Shown here: positions 8,776 through 17,281 of the stretch, one piece after another
How the letters are laid out: the number at the start of each line of letters is the position of its first letter
How positions within the stretch are numbered: position 1 is the stretch's first letter
Source: Maribacter huludaoensis
GTDB taxonomy: Bacteria; Bacteroidota; Bacteroidia; Flavobacteriales; Flavobacteriaceae
Direction of reading: 5' to 3'
NCBI RefSeq assembly: GCF_029350945.1
Contig: NZ_JARKMS010000002.1
Coordinates: 483,984 to 547,983 of the forward strand
DNA: 64,000 nt
The notes under the pieces: generated by a model
Database searches by the model: none
What the model saw: only the letters and a program-made list of their open reading frames with translations
What the model was told of the DNA's origin: nothing
Position numbers and translations under genes: made by a program

Positions 8776-10800
8776 TTAAGATTGTAATAAGCCTGCTCTC
8801 TCTAATAATGCTTCTACTTTTGGTTCTGCTCCTCTAAACCTTTTGTAAAGTGTCATTGGGTTTTCTGTACCACCTTGAGAAAGTACATTGTCCTTAAATT
8901 TCGTGGCGACTTCCTTATTGAAAATTCCTTCTTCTTTAAAGTAGGCAAAGGCATCTGCATCTAACACTTCAGCCCATTTGTAGCTGTAGTAGCCAGATGA
9001 ATATCCACCTTGAAAAATATGTGAGAATGCGGTACTCATGCACGTTTCTGGTGTTGCTGGGTAAAGACTGGTGTCTTTAAATGCTTCGTCTTCGTGTGCT
9101 TTTACGTTGGTAATGCCTGTTGGGTCAATACCGTGCCAAGACATATCCAATAATCCAAAACTTAACTGTCGCAGTGTCTGCATACCTTCTTGGAAAGTTG
9201 CCGATTCCTTTATTTTTTTAACCAGTTCCATTGGTATGGTTTCTCCGGTTTCGTAATGCTTTGCAAACAGTTCTAATGCTTCTTTTTCGTAACACCAATT
9301 TTCTAAAACCTGACTAGGTAATTCTACAAAATCCCAAAAAACAGATGTTCCAGATAGGCTAGGGTAGGTGGTGTTTGCCAACATGCCGTGCAAACCGTGT
9401 CCAAACTCATGGAACAAAGTAGTAACCTCATTAAAAGTCAATAAAGATGGTTTGCTCTTTGTTGACGGAGTAAAGTTGCATACGTTGGATATATGCGGAC
9501 GCACATTTTCTCCATTTCGCTTCCATTGGCTTTTAAAGGAAGTCATCCAAGCTCCACCACGTTTTCCTGCTCTAGGGTGAAAATCTGCATAAAATAATGA
9601 AATGAAGTTTTTATCGGCATCATAAACTTTATAGGTTTTAACCTCGTCATGATATTTTTCAATGTCGTTAACTTCTTCAAACTGTAAATCGAATAAGTTT
9701 TCCGCTACTTTAAAAACACCGTTTATAACATTTTCTAATTTGAAATAGGGTTTCAGTTTTTCATCATCTAAGTTGAATAACTCTTGCTTTAGTTTTTCTG
9801 AATAATAACTACTGTCCCATTTCTGTAACTTGTCTATTCCGTCTAATTTTTTAGCGAAGTCTTCTAATTGCTTGAACTCACGTTCTGCAGCTGGTTTCGC
9901 TTTTTCAAGCAATTCGTTTAGAAATGAATGTACTTTTTCTGGCGTCTCTGCCATTCGCTCTTCCAAAACAAAATTGGCATGTGTTTTATAACCTAATAAG
10001 TTGGCTCTCTCAAAGCGTAATTTGGCAATTTCTAGTACGTTTTCTTGATTGTCCAATTCATCATTATGAAAACCTTTGCTACCAAAAGCCAATGAAAGTT
10101 CTTTGCGTAACGCACGGTTTTTGGCATACTTCATAAACGGAATATAACTGGGGTAATCTAAAGTAATCATCCAGCCATCTTCTTTTCCTTTAGATAGTGC
10201 TAGCTGTGCGGCAGCTTCTTTTGCTCCTTCTGGTAAACCGTCCAAGTCAGACTCATCTGTAAGATGCAATTGGTATTTATTGGTTTCGGCAAGTACGTTT
10301 TCGCCAAAAGTCAATTTCAATTTAGCCAGTTTGGCATCTATTTCACGTAGTCGTTTCTTTTTCTCTTCTGATAAATTAGCGCCGTTTCGGCTAAAACTCT
10401 TGTATTTCTTATCTAAAAGAGTGTTTTGCTCAACCGTAAGGTCCAAATCATCCTTCTGGTCATAAACTGCTTTTACTCTCTTGAACAAATCTTCATTTAA
10501 AGTAATGTCATTACCGAATTCTGAAAGTAGCGGAGAAATTTCCTGTGCTATTTTCTGAATTTCCTCATTTGTTTCAGCGGAATTTAGATTGAAAAATACA
10601 CTTGAAATTCGGTCTAATTGCTGACCCGAAAATTCTAAGGCTTCAATGGTATTTTCAAATGTTGCGGCATCTGTATTTTGTGTAATGGTATCTATTTCTG
10701 CTCTTGCATCTTCTATTGATTGTAAAAATGCAGGTTTAAAGTGCTCGTTTTTTATTTGTGAAAAAGGAGCGGTATCAAATGGAGATAATAATGGATTCAT
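8776..10800 (-). CDS. dcp: peptidyl-dipeptidase Dcp, M3 family metallopeptidase
   Basis: 674 residues, close to the usual 680 of bacterial Dcp. The thimet-oligopeptidase zinc site is intact: HEFGHGLH with His464 and His468 as ligands and Glu465 as catalytic base, with downstream acidic residues in SVFWDFVELPSQVLENW. The N-terminus (NTIEALEFSGQQLDRISSVFF) aligns well from memory with E. coli Dcp. The enzyme removes C-terminal dipeptides from small peptides. There is no signal peptide, so it should be cytoplasmic. It ends just after the shared terminator and is separated from purE by 160 bases containing short repeats, so it probably has its own promoter. Confidence 0.93.
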   Translation of the reverse strand: MNPLLSPFDTAPFSQIKNEHFKPAFLQSIEDARAEIDTITQNTDAATFENTIEALEFSGQQLDRISSVFFNLNSAETNEEIQKIAQEISPLLSEFGNDITLNEDLFKRVKAVYDQKDDLDLTVEQNTLLDKKYKSFSRNGANLSEEKKKRLREIDAKLAKLKLTFGENVLAETNKYQLHLTDESDLDGLPEGAKEAAAQLALSKGKEDGWMITLDYPSYIPFMKYAKNRALRKELSLAFGSKGFHNDELDNQENVLEIAKLRFERANLLGYKTHANFVLEERMAETPEKVHSFLNELLEKAKPAAEREFKQLEDFAKKLDGIDKLQKWDSSYYSEKLKQELFNLDDEKLKPYFKLENVINGVFKVAENLFDLQFEEVNDIEKYHDEVKTYKVYDADKNFISLFYADFHPRAGKRGGAWMTSFKSQWKRNGENVRPHISNVCNFTPSTKSKPSLLTFNEVTTLFHEFGHGLHGMLANTTYPSLSGTSVFWDFVELPSQVLENWCYEKEALELFAKHYETGETIPMELVKKIKESATFQEGMQTLRQLSFGLLDMSWHGIDPTGITNVKAHEDEAFKDTSLYPATPETCMSTAFSHIFQGGYSSGYYSYKWAEVLDADAFAYFKEEGIFNKEVATKFKDNVLSQGGTENPMTLYKRFRGAEPKVEALLERAGLLQS

Positions 10801-10801
10801 A

Positions 10802-10832
10802 TGTCAAATTCAATTTCAAGTGTCAAATTCAA
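10802..10832. repeat. 12-base direct repeat upstream of dcp
   Basis: TGTCAAATTCAA occurs at 10802-10813 and again at 10821-10832, starting 2 bases upstream of the dcp start codon. Its role is unknown; it resembles low-complexity intergenic filler. Confidence 0.4.
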
Positions 10833-10873
10833 GACCACTCAAATAAATTAAAATTAGTTTAACTCGATAATCG

Positions 10874-10907
10874 AGATTTAAATGCTCCGACGTTTCAGTC
10901 GAAATCT
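10874..10907. repeat. nested inverted repeat between purE and dcp
   Basis: An outer arm pair AGATTT (10874-10879) / AAATCT (10902-10907) encloses an inner pair CGAC (10888-10891) / GTCG (10898-10901). There is no adjoining T-run of terminator type. It could fold in RNA or be the remnant of a small repeat element. Confidence 0.3.
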
Positions 10908-10960
10908 AAATAAAATTTTCAATTCAATGCTTCGCGGCTTGTTCCCAGGTTGTTTACTAA

Positions 10961-11449
10961 CTATTTACCGTTTACAGCCTTTGCGCCATCTATTACTTTT
11001 TGCTTTAAACCTTCTTTGTATAAAATAATCTTGTCTAAAACACATTTGTCTGAACTGCCTATAATTTGTGCTGCCAAAATTCCGGCATTCTTTGCGCCGT
11101 TAAGAGCAACGGTAGCAACTGGTACGCCACCTGGCATTTGTAATATAGATAGTACAGAGTCCCATCCATCTATTGAATTACTACTTTTTACGGGCACGCC
11201 GATAACTGGTAAGGGTGACATTGAAGCTACCATACCAGGTAAATGTGCTGCGCCACCGGCACCTGCGATAATTACAGAATATCCGTTAGTATGTGCATTC
11301 TTACTGAAATCGAACAGTTTTTCCGGTGTTCTATGCGCAGATACGATATCTACATCTACCTCTATATCAAAACCTTTTAAAATATCTATGGCGTCTTGCA
11401 TTACGGGCATATCACTAGTGCTACCCATTACTACGGCTACTTTACTCAT
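10961..11449 (-). CDS. purE: N5-carboxyaminoimidazole ribonucleotide mutase PurE
   Basis: 162 residues, the normal length for class I PurE. It shows the substrate-binding start VVMGSTSDMPVMQDA and the catalytic-loop pattern VSAHRTPEKL, followed by IAGAGGAAHLPGMVAS. It converts N5-CAIR to CAIR in de novo purine synthesis, using the product of PurK. It starts 5 bases after the purK stop on the same strand, so purK-purE is an operon. It is a cytoplasmic, probably octameric enzyme. Confidence 0.97.
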   Translation of the reverse strand: MSKVAVVMGSTSDMPVMQDAIDILKGFDIEVDVDIVSAHRTPEKLFDFSKNAHTNGYSVIIAGAGGAAHLPGMVASMSPLPVIGVPVKSSNSIDGWDSVLSILQMPGGVPVATVALNGAKNAGILAAQIIGSSDKCVLDKIILYKEGLKQKVIDGAKAVNGK

Positions 11450-11454
11450 GTTTT

Positions 11455-12609
11455 TTATTTTGAAATCACTTGAATTGTTGACTTTACCTTTTCGGCTATC
11501 GCTCTCGCTTTGCCCAAATCATTATTTACAATGGTAACATGGCCCATTTTTCGAAATGGCCTTGTTTGTGCCTTTCCGTATATATGTGGAGTAACATTTT
11601 CCATCGCTAAAATTTCTTCTATATTTTTATAAACCACATCACCTGTGTGATTTTCTGCACCAACTAGATTTACCATGACACCCGCAACTTTGCTGTCAGT
11701 GTTACCTAGCGGTAGCCCTAAAATACTTCTAATATGTTGCTCAAATTGGTTGGTGTAACTGGCTTCTATGCTATAGTGGCCGCTGTTATGCGGTCTTGGT
11801 GCTACTTCGTTTACCAATATATCATCATCTTCAGTTTGGAACATTTCTACGGCCAACAACCCGGTAAGTCCTATTTTATCCGCTACTTTTAACGCTAAGG
11901 CCCTTGCTTTTTCAGCTACTTCATCTTTAATACGAGCGGGGCAGATTACATATTCTACCTGATTGGCCTCTGGGTGAAATTCCATCTCTACCACAGGGTA
12001 GGTCTTAATTTCCCCTTTTGCATTTCTAGATACGATTACCGCCAACTCATTTTTAAATGGAATCATGCTTTCGGCAATGCATTCACCGGCCGGCAACCCT
12101 TCAAGGTCGGCCATGCTTCTGATTACTTTAACCCCTTGACCGTCATAACCAAACTGTGCTACTTTCCAAACAAAAGGAAATTCTAATCCGCCATTGGTTA
12201 TACTATCCTTTATTTCGCTTGAGTAGGCAAAACGATTAAAATCTGCGGTAGGTATTTCATTGTCTACGTAGAATAATTTTTGTTTCGCTTTGTTCTGTAT
12301 AATACGCAAGGCCTTTGGCTGTGGAAATACTTTTACGCCCTCATCCTCTAACTTCTCTAGCGCATCAAGGTTTACGTTTTCAATTTCAATGGTCAACACA
12401 TCTACATCTTTACCAAAATTGTAAACGGTATCAAAATCCAATAGACTTCCTTGAACAAACTCGTTACAGGCCATTCTACTTGGTGCTTCAGAAGAACCGT
12501 CTAAAACTTTAGTGTAAATATCCCATTTACGGGTTTCGTACAACATCATTTTACCTAGTTGCCCACCACCTAAAATGCCTAATTTAAAACCTGAAGAAAA
12601 ATAATCCAT
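11455..12609 (-). CDS. purK: N5-carboxyaminoimidazole ribonucleotide synthase PurK
   Basis: 384 residues. The N-terminal dinucleotide-like fold shows LGILGGGQLGKMML, followed by an ATP-grasp domain with FPFVWKVAQFGYDGQGVKVI and the metal-binding segment VNEVAPRPHNSGHYSIEA. It carboxylates AIR with bicarbonate and ATP to give N5-CAIR, the substrate of PurE encoded next. It is first in the purKE operon, with a well-spaced promoter upstream. A PurR-type operator was not recognised. Confidence 0.97.
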   Translation of the reverse strand: MDYFSSGFKLGILGGGQLGKMMLYETRKWDIYTKVLDGSSEAPSRMACNEFVQGSLLDFDTVYNFGKDVDVLTIEIENVNLDALEKLEDEGVKVFPQPKALRIIQNKAKQKLFYVDNEIPTADFNRFAYSSEIKDSITNGGLEFPFVWKVAQFGYDGQGVKVIRSMADLEGLPAGECIAESMIPFKNELAVIVSRNAKGEIKTYPVVEMEFHPEANQVEYVICPARIKDEVAEKARALALKVADKIGLTGLLAVEMFQTEDDDILVNEVAPRPHNSGHYSIEASYTNQFEQHIRSILGLPLGNTDSKVAGVMVNLVGAENHTGDVVYKNIEEILAMENVTPHIYGKAQTRPFRKMGHVTIVNNDLGKARAIAEKVKSTIQVISK

Positions 12610-12651
12610 ATAATTGTTGCTTTTGGCAGATGAAAAATGCCTTAAGTACTA

Positions 12652-12680
12652 CAAAAATACGGTTAAATCTTAGAAACCAA
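12652..12680 (-). promoter_or_regulatory. purKE promoter
   Basis: On the complement, TTG (12680-12678) and TATTTTTG (12659-12652) are separated by 18 bases, a good fit to the phylum consensus. The start point is predicted near 12648, giving a leader of about 39 bases. Confidence 0.5.
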
Positions 12681-12713
12681 TTCCTTTCTATTCAAAAACA
12701 CAAGGCAAAAGCT

Positions 12714-12721
12714 TATCTTTG
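12714..12721 (+). promoter_or_regulatory. -7 element of the hpt-adk gene
   Basis: TATCTTTG matches TAnnTTTG and predicts transcription from about 12725, roughly 20 bases before the TTG start codon. No TTG -33 element is found at the usual distance. Confidence 0.35.
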
Positions 12722-12744
12722 CAAACCTTGATAATTTATGAAAA

Positions 12745-13854
12745 TTGATACAAATTCACGACAAGTTTTTTAAACCTTATCTCAGCGAATCTGAAATTTT
12801 GCAGGCGGTAAAAACGGTTGCCGATAAGATTGCTGTAGATTATAAAGATGAAACACCCATTTTTGTTGGTGTGTTGAACGGGTCTTTTATGTTTGTGTCA
12901 GACTTAATGAAAGCCTACCAGCACCCGTGCGAAGTTTCATTTGTTAGGCTTAGTTCTTACCAAGGTCTAACATCTACGGGTATCGTTGAAACATTGTTGG
13001 ATGTACCTGAAAATATTGAAGGGCGCAGCGTCATTATTTTAGAAGATATTATTGATACAGGGCGTACCTTGCAGAAATTGGTGCATTTATTTTCAAAAAC
13101 AAAGGTCAAAGAATTTAAAATAGCCAGTCTTTTTTATAAACCAGATGTGTACAAGGGCGAATATGCCATAGATTATTTTGGCTTGGCCATTCCTGATAAT
13201 TTTATTGTCGGTTACGGTCTGGATTATAAGGAACAGGGAAGAAATTTAAAAGAAGTATACCAATTAAACCAGAAACATATGATTAATCTTGTACTCTTTG
13301 GTAAGCCAGGAGCCGGCAAGGGCACACAAGCACAATTCTTAAAAGAGAAATATAATTTAAAGCATATTTCTACGGGAGATGTTTTTAGATTCAATATCAA
13401 AAACGGAACCGAGTTAGGTACTTTGGCCAAATCATATATTGATAAGGGAGAGCTAGTGCCAGATGAGGTAACTATTAAAATGTTGCAAGAAGAGGTAGAG
13501 AAAAATGCAGATGCAGACGGCTTTATTTTTGACGGTTTTCCAAGAACGGCTGCACAAGCAGAAGCTTTGGATAATTTCTTGGAGTCCAAAGACATGGGTA
13601 TCAACGCAACTATTGCTTTAGAGGCCAATGACGAAATTTTAATTGATCGTCTTTTAGAGAGAGGTAAGGTTAGTGGAAGAACAGATGATCAAGATGTGGC
13701 CAAGATTAGAAATCGTTTTGACGAGTATAATGCTAAAACTACGCCTGTAAAGGAATTTTATGAGGCGCAAAACAAGTTTCATAGTGTTAACGGTATTGGT
13801 ACTATTGCCGAAATTACCGAACGCCTTACCGATGTAATCGAAGGCTTAAAATAA
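12745..13854 (+). CDS. adk: hypoxanthine phosphoribosyltransferase-adenylate kinase fusion
   Basis: 369 residues with two complete enzymes. Residues 1-178 are a hypoxanthine-type PRTase with the PRPP motif VIILEDIIDTGRTL (about 96-109), which salvages purine bases to nucleotides. Residues 179-369 are a short-type adenylate kinase beginning MINLVLFGKPGAGKGTQ (P-loop about 186-193), with STGDVFR, GFPRTAAQA and a short LID lacking zinc cysteines. It interconverts ATP, AMP and ADP. The start is TTG at 12745: the nearby ATG at 12738 is out of frame and stops after 11 codons, while the TTG frame gives the HPRT start MIQIHDKFFKPYL. An internal ATG at 13279 sits exactly at the domain junction and could in principle give separate kinase. 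Confidence 0.93.
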   Translation: MIQIHDKFFKPYLSESEILQAVKTVADKIAVDYKDETPIFVGVLNGSFMFVSDLMKAYQHPCEVSFVRLSSYQGLTSTGIVETLLDVPENIEGRSVIILEDIIDTGRTLQKLVHLFSKTKVKEFKIASLFYKPDVYKGEYAIDYFGLAIPDNFIVGYGLDYKEQGRNLKEVYQLNQKHMINLVLFGKPGAGKGTQAQFLKEKYNLKHISTGDVFRFNIKNGTELGTLAKSYIDKGELVPDEVTIKMLQEEVEKNADADGFIFDGFPRTAAQAEALDNFLESKDMGINATIALEANDEILIDRLLERGKVSGRTDDQDVAKIRNRFDEYNAKTTPVKEFYEAQNKFHSVNGIGTIAEITERLTDVIEGLK

Positions 13855-13910
13855 TATCGATTTTTTATATCAATTTGTTTGATGTAATTGGTTGAACTGA
13901 AAGAATTAAA

Positions 13911-14915
13911 ATGACCGAAGGTAATTTTGTAGACTACGTAAAAGTGGGTTTGACTTCTGGTAAAGGGGGCAAGGGATCTGTGCATTTGCATCGTGAAAAA
14001 TTTATTACCAAAGGTGGTCCTGATGGTGGTGATGGTGGTCGTGGCGGACATATAATTGTTCGTGGAAACGAAAACTTGTGGACCTTGATCAATTTTAAAT
14101 ACAAAAAGCATTTTAAAGCTGGTCATGGTGCTCACGGTAGTAAAAGCCGTAGTACCGGGGCAGATGGTGAAGATGTGTATTTAGATGTGCCGTTAGGTAC
14201 TGTAGTTAAAGATTTTGAGACCAAAGAAGTGCTTTTTGAAATCACCGAGCATGGTGAAGAAAGAATTCTACTTAAAGGTGGTATGGGTGGTCGTGGTAAT
14301 TGGCATTTTAGAACATCTACCAATCAAACACCAAGATATGCACAACCTGGTATGGACGGTCTTGAGGGTGAGTTTTTGTTAGAGCTTAAAGTTTTGGCAG
14401 ATGTTGGTCTGGTTGGTTTCCCAAATGCTGGGAAGTCTACTTTATTATCCGTTATTACTTCTGCAAAACCCAAAATTGCCGATTACGAGTTTACCACCTT
14501 AAAGCCAAACTTGGGGATTGTGGAGTACCGTGATTTCAAAAGTTTTGTAATGGCAGATATACCTGGTATTATTGAAGGTGCCGCAGAAGGTAAAGGTTTG
14601 GGCCATTATTTTTTAAGACATATAGAACGTAATGCCAATTTATTGTTTTTAATTCCTGCAGATAGTAAGGATATCAGTAAGGAATACGAAATTTTATTGG
14701 ATGAATTGCGCCGTTACAATCCAGAGTTGTTAGATAAGGAACGTCTTATCTGCATTTCTAAAAGCGATATGCTAGATGACGAATTAATGGATGAAATGCG
14801 AGAAGAACTCAACAAAGAGTTAAACGGAACTCCGTTCATGTTTATATCATCTGTTGCGCAAATGGGAATCCAAGAATTAAAGGATAAGCTTTGGGCAATG
14901 CTTAATGCAGAATAA
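13911..14915 (+). CDS. obgE: Obg/CgtA family GTPase
   Basis: 334 residues. The glycine-rich Obg fold occupies about residues 1-157 ([28 protein letters not shown]), followed by the GTPase domain: P-loop GFPNAGKST from Gly169, switch [11 protein letters not shown] and the base-recognition segment ISKSD. The C-terminal extension found in some Obg proteins is absent. Obg proteins bind the 50S subunit late in assembly and link GTP/ppGpp level to ribosome maturation. The gene follows hpt-adk by 56 bases and precedes the potassium channel by 6 bases. Confidence 0.96.
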   Translation: MTEGNFVDYVKVGLTSGKGGKGSVHLHREKFITKGGPDGGDGGRGGHIIVRGNENLWTLINFKYKKHFKAGHGAHGSKSRSTGADGEDVYLDVPLGTVVKDFETKEVLFEITEHGEERILLKGGMGGRGNWHFRTSTNQTPRYAQPGMDGLEGEFLLELKVLADVGLVGFPNAGKSTLLSVITSAKPKIADYEFTTLKPNLGIVEYRDFKSFVMADIPGIIEGAAEGKGLGHYFLRHIERNANLLFLIPADSKDISKEYEILLDELRRYNPELLDKERLICISKSDMLDDELMDEMREELNKELNGTPFMFISSVAQMGIQELKDKLWAMLNAE

Positions 14916-14921
14916 TGGTTA

Positions 14922-15632
14922 ATGAAACAGTATCTCAAAAATATTGTTGAAATTAATGATAATAGAAAGAGCAGGGTATTTGCCTATTTTATACAAGCTT
15001 TAATATTTATTTCTATTATCTCCTTTTCTTATGAGACTATTCCAGATTTAGATACCTCGACCCGAAAAATATTGAGGATAATAGAGGTTTTTTGTGTACT
15101 CGTTTTTTCAATAGAATATTTACTGAGAATTTATGTGGCCGATCACAAATTAAAGTTTGTATTCAGCTTTTATGGTATTATTGATTTATTGGCCATACTC
15201 CCTTTTTATTTGGCGTTGGGTATAGATTTAAGATCATTAAGGGCACTTAGGTTTTTAAGATTGTTCCGTATTTTAAAACTAATGCGGTACAATAGGGCCA
15301 TTAACCATTTTACAAAGGCTATAGCATTGGCAAAAGAAGAGATATTACTGTTCCTAATAGTCACGCTGATTTTAATTTACTTTTCTGCCGTTGGTATCTA
15401 CTATTTTGAAAATGAAGTGCAACCGGAAAATTTTTCTTCAATTTTTGACAGTCTTTGGTGGGCAATAATAACACTTACAACTGTGGGGTATGGAGATGTT
15501 TACCCTATTACGGTGGGCGGTAAGGTATTTACGTTCTTTATTCTCATGATCGGTCTAGGTATCGTAGCTATTCCTACAGGAATTATTTCTTCTGCCTTAA
15601 CAAAATCCGTAGATATAAAGGAAGATGAATAA
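14922..15632 (+). CDS. voltage-gated-type potassium channel
   Basis: 236 residues with six predicted membrane helices. S4 carries regularly spaced arginines (LRALRFLRLFRILKLMR), and the pore has the potassium selectivity filter TTVGYGD near residue 188, flanked by WWAIITL and a glycine-containing S6 (GLGIVAIPTGII). The architecture is that of a minimal Kv/KvAP-like channel without a C-terminal RCK domain. It acts in the inner membrane in potassium flux or membrane-potential control. The start lies 6 bases after the obgE stop, so co-transcription is likely, although no functional link is known. Confidence 0.92.
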   Translation: MKQYLKNIVEINDNRKSRVFAYFIQALIFISIISFSYETIPDLDTSTRKILRIIEVFCVLVFSIEYLLRIYVADHKLKFVFSFYGIIDLLAILPFYLALGIDLRSLRALRFLRLFRILKLMRYNRAINHFTKAIALAKEEILLFLIVTLILIYFSAVGIYYFENEVQPENFSSIFDSLWWAIITLTTVGYGDVYPITVGGKVFTFFILMIGLGIVAIPTGIISSALTKSVDIKEDE

Positions 15633-15749
15633 CATTTTTTGTAGAGATAAGGTCACTAAGGCATGTTTTGGGTTCACATTTAGTCGAATACCTTTATAAA
15701 ATCATATAATAATCTTTTAATTTCTTTAATTTTAAGAAAATACATTTTC

Positions 15750-16271
15750 ATGAGAACTTTTCTTTTTAGTATGGTCTTGATCGTTTTGGCTTCTTGCGGT
15801 GCGGCAAGGGTCAATTATGATTATGATGACCAAACCGATTTTACGTCTTATGCTACATATAACTATTTTAGTGATATGGAGACCGGGCTAAGTGAATTGG
15901 ACGAAAAAAGATTGATGGATGCCTTAGATGCTACCTTAGGCGAAAAAGGTTTTATGTTCGCAGAAGAACCGGATATGTTCATTAACATTAAAAGCTCTGT
16001 TTACAGAGACCAGGCTAGTGGTAGTAATGTTGGTGTGGGACTTGGTGGTGGTAACCGTGGTATTGGTGGGGGAGTGTCCATTGGTATTCCCGTAGGCGGT
16101 CCAAAAATGACAAGGCAGCTACAGATAGATTTTGTTGACAGTAACAAAGATATGCTTATCTGGCAAGCCATTAGCGAAAGTCCGTTTCGTGAAGGAGATA
16201 CACCTCAAGAAAAATCGGAAAAGCTACAGGCAGTTGTTGATAAGATATTTAGTAAGTACCCGCCAGAATAA
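15750..16271 (+). CDS. DUF4136 lipoprotein
   Basis: 173 residues with a lipoprotein signal ending LIVLASC (Cys16). The body shows the DUF4136 pattern: TDFTSYATYNYF near the start, a glycine-rich central segment (VGVGLGGGNRGIGGGVSIG) and a C-terminal LQIDFVD...MLIWQAISE segment. The family is widespread in Gram-negative envelopes and has no assigned function. The stop is 2 bases from the convergent stop of the transglutaminase-like gene. Confidence 0.85.
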   Translation: MRTFLFSMVLIVLASCGAARVNYDYDDQTDFTSYATYNYFSDMETGLSELDEKRLMDALDATLGEKGFMFAEEPDMFINIKSSVYRDQASGSNVGVGLGGGNRGIGGGVSIGIPVGGPKMTRQLQIDFVDSNKDMLIWQAISESPFREGDTPQEKSEKLQAVVDKIFSKYPPE

Positions 16272-16273
16272 TA

Positions 16274-17281
16274 TTATTTTACTTTAATGACATAGGTAGC
16301 GATCAGTTGTTCGTTGACCGAAATATGAACATCGTATAAACCTTTCTTTTCAAAGAGTTGTACCAGACTTATTTCATTTGCTTTTCTATTCACAACTGGA
16401 TCAGCTTTTCTTTGATTACCTCCTCTATTTAATAATAACTGAACTTCTCCGTAAAATTCTGTTGGTACTTTAATGGTAAATGTTAATGATGTTCCTTTTT
16501 CTATATTATGAAGCATTTTAGTTGGTGAAATGGGAATTATAGGAGCTAAAAATGCTTCTTTATAAACCACCGGTCCTGCCAAGTAGGTCTTAAATGCTTC
16601 AGTTTTTAGATATTGTTCATTTTCTTTTTTCAAAGGGAAATGATTTTTTGCAAATAACTCTGGGTCAGCTAAAAAATAACCATCGAAATAGTCTGGTTGA
16701 AAGTACGGTGTGCCGTTTACAACAATAGTTTCTCCTGCAGACCAAGTAGCATCGCACAGATACCATTTGTCATTTATTTTTATCCTATTCCAAGAATGAT
16801 TTGGTGTACTATCTTCTTTCAATACTAAAGTAGGTGTACGTCCATAGCCATCAATAATATCACATTCAAAGCCTGCAAGGTTCGCCATTTCTTTTACCAA
16901 GTAGGCATAGCCCGTACAAGCCGTTTTTCGGTCTTTTAATAAGCTTTTGAACATTTTAGGTGTAACACTCATATTCCAATCTAAAAAAGCTACACGATCT
17001 TTAGCAAGTCTTTTTCTTTTGTTGCTAATTTTTAAGTATGAAGAATAATCATTGGTAATGTTAGCGCAGATCCAGGTATAAATTGCCCTGAATTTTTCAA
17101 CATCGGTCTTTAATGAGGCTGTTAAATTATGGGTGAGCACCGGTAAATTTTTAAGGCTTGCATCTTTATAATAATCAGCAATGCTATCGGCCTGTATAAA
17201 ATCTATTTCTTGAAAATCTTCACGTTGGGCAAAGCTTGTTATATAAAAAAAGAACAAAATCGTAAAAAAGGAAATTCTCAT
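16274..17281 (-). CDS. secreted transglutaminase-like (papain-fold) protein
   Basis: 335 residues with signal peptide MRISFFTILFFFYITSFAQ. The transglutaminase core contains the catalytic Cys in RKTACTGYAYLVKEMANLAG, the His in NHSWNRIKINDKWYLCDATW and the Asp of the same segment, so the Cys-His-Asp triad is complete. A beta-rich C-terminus follows. Bacterial members are mostly proteases or amidases of envelope proteins rather than cross-linking enzymes. Its ATG overlaps the stop of the upstream gene (ATGA), indicating translational coupling. The substrate is unknown. Confidence 0.85.
   Translation of the reverse strand: MRISFFTILFFFYITSFAQREDFQEIDFIQADSIADYYKDASLKNLPVLTHNLTASLKTDVEKFRAIYTWICANITNDYSSYLKISNKRKRLAKDRVAFLDWNMSVTPKMFKSLLKDRKTACTGYAYLVKEMANLAGFECDIIDGYGRTPTLVLKEDSTPNHSWNRIKINDKWYLCDATWSAGETIVVNGTPYFQPDYFDGYFLADPELFAKNHFPLKKENEQYLKTEAFKTYLAGPVVYKEAFLAPIIPISPTKMLHNIEKGTSLTFTIKVPTEFYGEVQLLLNRGGNQRKADPVVNRKANEISLVQLFEKKGLYDVHISVNEQLIATYVIKVK

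Noticed and set aside
10950-11537. 195-codon rightward ORF over purE
   Set aside because: It lies antisense to purE, has no recognisable domain and its composition (many Ser, Thr, Ile, Pro) is that of a mirror frame.
13224-13628. 134-codon leftward ORF over the HPRT-adenylate kinase fusion
   Set aside because: Antisense to a well-conserved enzyme region with no recognised motif of its own.
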